Positions 48,631 to 57,553 of a stretch of DNA of 64,000 nucleotides are shown in pieces. Position 1 is the first letter of the stretch. Each line of letters opens with the position of its first letter. The notes beneath the pieces were generated by a model, which saw only the letters and a program-made list of their open reading frames with translations, had not been told where the DNA came from and ran no database searches. Both the position numbers and the translations under genes were made by a program. Source of the DNA: Diabrotica undecimpunctata (taxonomy: Eukaryota > Arthropoda > Insecta > Coleoptera > Chrysomelidae); assembly GCF_040954645.1 (NCBI RefSeq), contig NC_092809.1:133909914-133973913 (forward strand), in the 5' to 3' direction.

Positions 48631-50984
48631 CGAGTTTATTACAGCTGCCGCCGTTTCTCGCAACCTAGCTTCCAACGCTTGCGATCGTTCCAGTCATCTA
48701 CTTGTAGACCCCTATCTTCCATTGCACCTTTTACTTCTTGTCTCCACGATCTTCTTGGTCTTCCCTTTTTCCTGCGGTTGGTGGGGATCCACTGTAATAT
48801 TCTCTTTGGCCATCGTTGATCATTCATCCTTTCTACATGGCCATACCATTTCAGCCTTTTGCATTCTATAGTTTCCAGGACGTCAATGTCTATGCCCATA
48901 CGCTCTCTGATTTCAGTATTCCTTACTCTATCTCTTCTAGTGAGTTGGCAACATCTTCTCCAATAATTCATTTCCATTGCTTTTATTTTGGATGCGTCAT
49001 TTTTATTTATTACCCAAAGCTCTGAACCATATGTAACAATGCTTTCTATGATACTTTTGTATATCCTAATTTTTGTGTTTCGGGTGATGTGGTTATTCCA
49101 AAGTATACTATTCAGTTGACGTATTGCTGAATTTCCTTGACCAATGCTAGTAGGTATTTCTTTTGTATTCCGACCATTGTTTGTAATGTTTACACCGAGA
49201 TATTTATAGCTATCAGTATTTTGAATTTGTTTGCTTCCTAGTTCTAAGTGCTTTCCTTCACCTCCCACTACTATGTACTCTGTTTTTGATGGATTAATTG
49301 ATAAGCCCCACTTAGTATATTCTTCATCTATTTTTCGTAACATGTAGTGGATATCATCTTGATCTTCTGCAAGTATTACTTGGTCATCAGCAAAATGCAA
49401 GCTGTACAGTGTATGGTCTCCAATTTTAACACCCATAGGTTCACATTTTCTTTTCCAAATATCCAAAACCCCCTCCAAATAAATCTTAAAGAGTGTAGGT
49501 GCAATGCAGCAGCCTTGGCGAAGTCCTTTGGTCACTTTTATCTTTTTTGTCACTTTTTGTCCAATCTTTATTACACTCGTCATATCATCGTACAACTCCC
49601 TTACAGCATTAATGTAAATCGGTGGAATATTCTTGTCTTCTAGCACCTGCCATAGCTTGGCTAATGGGACACTGTCATACGCTTTTTGAAGATCAATAAA
49701 TACCATGTGTGTCTCCATATTATGTTCCAAACGCTTTTCTATTGTTTGTTTTAGGCAGAACACATTGTCTATACAAGAACGACCAGCACGAAAGCCACTC
49801 TGATCTTCAGCGTCTTCCCAGCAATCTTCAATTCGGCTTTTAATTATCTTCCCGTAGACTCTACAGATTGAGTTAGTTACACTAAGCAATCGGTAGTTCT
49901 TACAATCTTTTCTGTCGCCTTTATTTTTGTATAGTTTTATGATATATGCAGTTTTCCATTCTGGGGGTAGCTCTTCTCTCAAGAATAAATTAAAAGTATA
50001 AGCCAATAGCTGAAATAGTTTGTCAGGGCCATATTTAATCAGTTCAATGGGTACTCTCCCCGGTCCTGGAGCCTTTCCATTTTTCATAGCGTTGGCGTGT
50101 TTTTTTAGTCTGTTTTTGTTACTAAGTTTTAAACTTTTTGAGAGCTTGTCTCCACTGTTCCAGATTTTTTAAGTTGCTTTCACTATTTCCTACTAACACT
50201 ACAACCAGACCGACAGACCTTCACTCCCTGATCCATTTTTTGCATAGTAATGATGTCACAAGTTAACAAAGAAAAGCAAACTGCCGAAATTATTACAAGA
50301 ATAAGGTTAGCGTGGGCAGGATTTAGAAAACTGAGTTGAATCTTGAAAAGCACTAAAATAGAAGAATATTTGAAAACCAGAATTTACTATCAGTGTATCC
50401 TCCCTATACTCACGTATGATTCACAGACGTGGACACTCACCAAGTCTAATATGGATAAAATAGTAAAAGCACAAAGAGCGATGGAAAGATCAATGCTCGG
50501 GTGAGACTTATAGACAAAAAAACAAACAAATGAATTAGAAGCGCACCAAAAAAAAACAAACAAATGAATTAGAACCAAAGTAAAAGGCGCAGGAGAACAT
50601 GCTACCAAATTAAACAGGAGCTTCGCAGGACAAAATGCCCGACTGAAGGATAAAAGATGGAACCACGAAATACAACAATGGATACCATGGTTAGGAAAGA
50701 GAAGCAGAGGTAGACCACAAATGAAATGAGCTGATGACATTAAGAAGATCGAAGGACACAACTGGAAGCAAGTGACGCAAAACAGAAAACACTGGATTGA
50801 TTTGGGGGAGGCCTACGTCCAAAGTTGGATTACTTACGGCTGAAGAAGATGAATGACGTCACAGATTTCATGTATACATCAATTGATAGTATTGTAGGTC
50901 CAATTGGTATTTCCCAATTTTCAAATAAAAATATTCATACCTTCCTCAATTATTTAAAAATATCTTTGGAACACCCTATATACG

Positions 50985-51017
<33 letters not shown>

Positions 51018-54000
51018 CTACACGTGTTTCGAATTATTCAACTCTCACCAGGAACACTTGTGGAAGTTCAAATTGAAATGAAATGCAGTATAGCATTTGA
51101 CCATTATAATAACAATAACATGCCTGAGTATGCTAGCCTTTTTTGCTTGGTCCATCATTTACCTCTTCTTCTACCTCAAAGGTGTTATCTCTTTTTCAGT
51201 TAGATTTTCTTACTGAATCAGTTAGATTTTCTTACTTTGACTGTAGAGTCTCAATTTCTTCGCGTCTATTATTACCGCATCAATTTCCTCGCATCATTAT
51301 TGATATTATATAAAAATATTGAGATAATTATCATATTTAATTCTAATATTTTTACCAGTGCAATGAACAAGAAAAAAAAGAAAAGACAATTCCAAGAACT
51401 ACAAAACCTGAATAAAAGTAACAGAACAAACCATCCCTTAATTTGTGGAAATTTAAACGCTCATGTAAAAAAGAAAAGAAGGAATTGAAATCAATTAAGG
51501 TGTGAAACAAGGCTGCAGCCTTTCCTTCGCCCTTTTTAACATATACATTGAGTGTCCTTAAAAAATTGAAATCAGTAGAATATTGCGATATACAACTCAA
51601 TAGACAAACTCACCTAAGCGCCCTAATATTTGCAGAGGACAAAATAATAGTATAAGAACAAGAAGATAAACTAAGATTAGCAATACATCATCAATAACTT
51701 ATTTATACTACATTCATAAAATTTTAATTACATCTAACATCAACAACACGCGTTAAAAGAGAGGCATTGGTGTTTAATTAGAGTTTTCTTGGCATCAGCT
51801 GTTTATATACACTTGTTAAGTCGAATTGATACCATTGTGTATTGTTACACGGCATTACTCGCTTCAAAACTAAAGCGCCTCTAAGAGAAACTCCTAAGAA
51901 TTAGTGTATTTCTCAATATAATAAAAAAATGGTAATATAGTTTACTGAATGTAAGTGACACAAATTATTAGTTTTAGGTATACGATAGTTGGAATATAGG
52001 CCTCTTCCATTTCCTTCCGACACTTCTCTGTCCAGTGCCAAACGTTTTCGTGATGGTCCTGCAATACTTTTAATGTCATCACTCCACCGCATTTGGGGTC
52101 TTCCTCGTCTTCCCTCCATAAGGTCTCCAACTCCCTAGTTCTCTGTTCCATCTAGCATCCTCGAGGCGTTGATTGTCTCCAGTCCACTGCCGTTTCAATT
52201 GAATAACGTCCTTTATTTTTGCTCTCTGTTTAATTGATAAATTAGTTTGATGTTCCTTAAATGAAACGGATCTGTCCCAGCATTTGTCGTTCCATGAGTT
52301 TTCCTCAAATTTTCCAAATTTGCTTTGATGAATGTCCATGTCTGAGTTAGTGTTGTATCAATCGCGATTGATTCGTTCGTTTTGATTCAATCACTTCAAA
52401 GTATTGAATGACCGAATCCCGCTAGTTCATAACGATCCAAACGTACGGTGACAAAAATCTTCCGAGGGCGCCGATCGAGATCGAACCAAAACAAAATCTC
52501 ACAGCCAATACTCATTACTTTCAGTCCTCGGTCGTTCCTCACTTGCGACGAAGACCAATATATGCCATGCGGCTGAATGATTGCGTTCGTTTGAATGGTT
52601 GAAAAATGAAAATACTACATATTGAATTAAGCATTGCGTGCAAGGCAGCGACTTAGCTACAGACCGGGAGTATTGGAGTTGGAAAATATTCTATCGGGCC
52701 CAAGCGATTGCTTTTACTTGAGTTGTTAATAGTTATTAGGTAGTTAAAATCATAAAATTTCGCAAAATTAAAATTTGCACAATGACAATAAATATTTATA
52801 TTTGGATGCATCACATATTTCCATATAAATTTATTATTATTTTTGAGTTACACTAAGAACCTAAAAACAAAAACATAATAAATTCTACTCTAGCCCTACT
52901 CGCACTAACATAAACCTACGAAGGACAATGAAGGTGAATACACATAAAATACGGTAAGCAATACTACCGGTTTTCAGTCGATTCAGCTCAATCAATCGGT
53001 TATTTGTTATTTGTTTTAAACTGCAACGAAAAGTATTGAAACGAACGAACGATTGAAATGATTCGATCCTTTTCAGAATCGGATCTGATTGATTCGGTCC
53101 TTGTAAAATGAACGATTGACACAACACTAGCTGAGTACCGTATGTTAGCACAGGGAGATACAACAATTAAATAAGTTTCTAAGATACACAAGGAATCTAC
53201 GTTCCTGTATTTGGCTGTATACCATATATTAAAAAATTTATTAAAATCCTTTGTAAAAGGTATATATTTAAAAACCCAAACGGGCTGTGTTAGACAGAAC
53301 GTTTTCGGAATACATCATTCCATCATCGGTGTCTAGGAGTACATGAATGTAGCCACCAAATATATGGGTAAAAACCCGTTAACAAATAATTAGTTACATT
53401 TGTTCGACATTATATCTTATAAATACTTATGATGTTAAAGTTACCGTTGGATTAGGTAACATGGCGACATATGACTCCACGTTGAAGTTGCAAGTCCTGA
53501 GACGGTGTATCTACGAGGACTTTGCTTCCATAAAGTTTCGTAGAGTTTCCATAGAGTTTCGTTTTGTTGACTAGTTTAAGGTTATTGACAATTTTGGGAA
53601 AGATACCAAGTCTGACTGATCTTATTCCGCCTTCAATCAGTTGTTTTCGTACATCAAAATCGTGTGCGTTAAAGAACTCCAGCGTGTGCTCCGTCTTGTT
53701 GAAGTTCGAGGCTTATTTTCCACGAGTTTAATTTACTTTCTCTTAATACAAGAGCTTCATTCCTTGTTGTTGTCTTCATCTTCCATCCATATTTCCATTT
53801 TTCGTTCACCTCAATCGTCCCAATCTCATTTTTTACTTCAAAATCTTGTTTAGAGCTCCTTACACCACCCATTTTTGCAAGATATCTATATTTGAGTCTT
53901 TGACATGTTTCACTCAAAGTAAGAATACCCATGCAACCACGTTTTGGGCTCAAATAAACCCGTAATCCAGCTTACATAAGCAAAACACAATACTTAATTA

Positions 54001-55413
54001 ACTGTAGCAAAAAAAAATTAACAAAATTTAACGCGTTTGTAGCTCGGTATCTGCCATTACTCACTGAATGTCAGAACTTGTCATCATTTTGATATAAACG
54101 TGTGCCCAATTACTAGACAAAATTAAATTGTAAAAAGTATGATATGCTCACAATATTGTAAGAATAAATTACGAAAAAGTCTTAAAAAATTATATCTAAA
54201 GTCAACTTACCATTTCCAGTTCCACTCTCAATAATACCGCAAATAAACTCATGAGCTTTTTCTGCGGTATCGTCGGGAACCTCTATTTCTTCCCCAATCT
54301 TTTCTGGAGTACTTGGAGCTGATTGATTGATCACCATTAACTCAAAAACGGACTTAATATATTCTTTCCAAATGTCCCACCTATCCACACTGGAATTAAA
54401 TGTAATGTAAATGAATAAAAATAAAAATTTTATTTATTTATTTATTTTGTGATGTTTGTACACTTGGCTCAAAACCTACGCCTGTATAAGGTTGTACCAT
54501 ACATAGTGAACTAAATTAGTTAAGAAGTAAACTTACAACACTGATACACGTTGTGCTTGAAGGTACCGTTGCTCAGTCTTGGTAGATTATTGGGGGTCGT
54601 ACATGGGAATGAGAAACACAAGAACAAGAGAGAATAGATACAAAAAAACAAAAAAAAAATAGGGAAGAGAACAACTATTTGGAATAGAATGTTTAGCCTA
54701 AATAATTTTGATTTTCTGTAAATTACTTACCTGTAAATTAGTATCCCCTTGCAAATTAGATTAACCTCAATCCACCTGTTTAGTTTTTTGAGGTATTCCA
54801 GTTTAACTTGGGGTATATTAGCACATTGCATCTTAACTCCCAAAGGTCCATTCAAAATATCTATAATTTCCTCATATTTCCCTAAAAGATTTAGTATCAT
54901 AACGTACAACTGCACCTCTTGTTCAGCATCGACTTTGTTGTCACTAATTAATTTAGTAAACATTCGTTCTGCTAAACTTAGCAACAGTTTTCGTTTTTGG
55001 GAATCTTCAGAGCCTTCTCCTCGTGTGGCTTGTAAAATCACACTCATTATTGCCCAGCAATAATAAGGGTTCTTCGGTTTACTTTTATACAGAGCCATCG
55101 CAGTTTGTTGTTGTGCTTTGAAGTCGCCGATTCTGACATATGACATAAAAAGTTGTGTGTGCAGTTCTTCATTGTTTGGATTACTTTTTACTACAATTTC
55201 GTATAATTTGCAGATCTTCTCCACTGCAAAAAAGTTCATACATTAATATATAGAACTTACATTAACAAAGCATATGAAAAGAGGTACAAAAAATATTTCT
55301 ACCACAGTGGCTTTTAGTCTTACATGAGTACAACAAAAATAATAAAGTTGATAGATGATAAAGCTAAAAAACAAGGCAGTTTCATTCCAACAAAAATTAT
55401 TATTAAATTAAAT

Positions 55414-55494
<81 letters not shown>

Positions 55495-57457
55495 GGTGAG
55501 TCACCACTAACGAGATTTAAATGTATAGTATGTAGGTTGATAAAGGCTACATTTTAAAATTATTCTGAAATATACAGGGTGTCACAATAAAGCGTGGCCT
55601 TTCAAAGTTATATTTTTTCTTACGGAACACCCTGTATTTTATTGGATTTTCTAATTGTCTGCAAAAAATAAGGTATAGTTTCATAAAACTTCCCTATACC
55701 TAGTGTCTGAGTGTTCTGAGTTATGTTGAATTTTCTTAAAATGTAAAACTTTAAACGACAACTCATTCTTAATTTATTTAAGCAATTCTAATCATTTGTA
55801 GTTTCATTATTGGATTATTCAATGTGTAATATAAGGCTTATTTTAAATGGAACACCCTGCGATTCCACGCACTTGTTCAAACAAACAGGCAAACAAACCA
55901 AATAGTTCTGCAGTATAAATGCTGGAATTTATAGGAAGTTTAAATTGAAAAATGTCGTTTGGGGTTATCACTGCTGATCCAGAGCCAAGTTCATCTTTGG
56001 ATCCATCTGTATAAATTTATGTATTGTTGATCTAGGATTGACTTTAGTTTGACTTTAAAAACAATGGGACTAGCTTCATGTTTATTATATATACTTAACA
56101 CTGTAATGACTTTGGGCTGTTCGATAGTCCAAGGTAGATAGTGATTGGAATTCGTTTGAAATACTGTTGGGAACTGAATATTCAGGTTAGAACTATATAA
56201 TTGTGTTCTCTCGTAGAAAGGTTTGGGGGCACAGGGTTATTATTTTAATAATTGATATATTTGCTATTAAAAGTATTACAGGAGAGAGGTATGTTTATAT
56301 TTGAGGCTATAGCTGTGGCATGTGCTGGAGTTAAGTATATTCTTCAGTAGTTTAGAGGTGGCTCAACAGCTTTGCTTAGTATGCTTTCAGAGAGAGTTGT
56401 CCAGGAGGCTCCAAGTGCAATTCTAATACCAATGTTGTAAATAAAATACCTGTTTGATGATTGCATTTCTACAATTACAACTTCCAGATTTGTAAGTACT
56501 GGAAATTCTTCCGCCGTAAGTGATTTTTTTACTAATGTGGCTACAAGACCTGAAGAAAAATTATTATTTGATATCCTATCTTTGTGAAAACAGTCATATT
56601 GATTGGAGTTATATTTTTTGAGGATTCATATTAGTTTCCTGTAAGCATATTGCATCAGGAGATTGTTCACCAACTGCTTGTTGGAGCATAGGTTCACTAG
56701 AGACTTAAATCTTAATATTGGCTTAACTTAATTATTGTAACTTTCCCAGTCAGATGCCTCATTGCCAAGGTAATTACAGATTTTTTCCTTAAGGGCGTGA
56801 ATTTGCGTTTTATGAATCTTTCCTTTAAATGGGGGCAAACTTGACTGAGCATATTGGACAAGACAGTTAAGTCTGTGGTATCTTCTTGAATTGTGCTTAA
56901 ATGATCTGTTGATCCAGTGATAATCATTAGTAGCATGTTAAGTAGGTCAAAGTTTAGAGCGAAAGGTGGAGAGTAATTTTCTATGCAGTTTTTAGCAGAT
57001 TCAACTAAGAGAGATAATGAGCATTCAGAACTAATTTTAGTTTTTTTAGCTTTTGCTTGGAATTTAGGTGTTGGAAAGTGTGACATTATTTTGAAGATGG
57101 ATCTGCTTCAGGTGAAATAATTTCATCAAAGCTACGTTTTGGTTGATTAATTATGTGACTGTCCTTATTTGATGGATCTACTTTGTTCTGTATATCTGAG
57201 TCATTACAAATAGACATTTGTTCACATTGAGAAGGGTTTGTATCATTGGGTTTTCGCAAAGATATATTTCTTGTGCTGGATAACGATGTTTCATTGCTTT
57301 GGTTGGGGGTTAATTGAGCTACTGGTTCGGAGCACTGTGATACAATATGACCTGACTTCTTGCAGTTATAGCAAACTAAACCGTCTTAAGAGATAAATAT
57401 TTTATATGGCGTGTTGTCATCAAAAACAATACTAAATGACTCTGGTAGTGTTGACTG

Positions 57458-57553
<96 letters not shown>

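Noticed and set aside
48639..50087. Could be a host gene with a reverse transcriptase domain
   Set aside because: 5'-truncated, (TA)n-tailed and the same family as other LINE pieces; it is a retrotransposon.
53000..53166. - strand frames overlapping the hAT-like MITE
   Set aside because: They lie across the MITE end and have no recognisable content.
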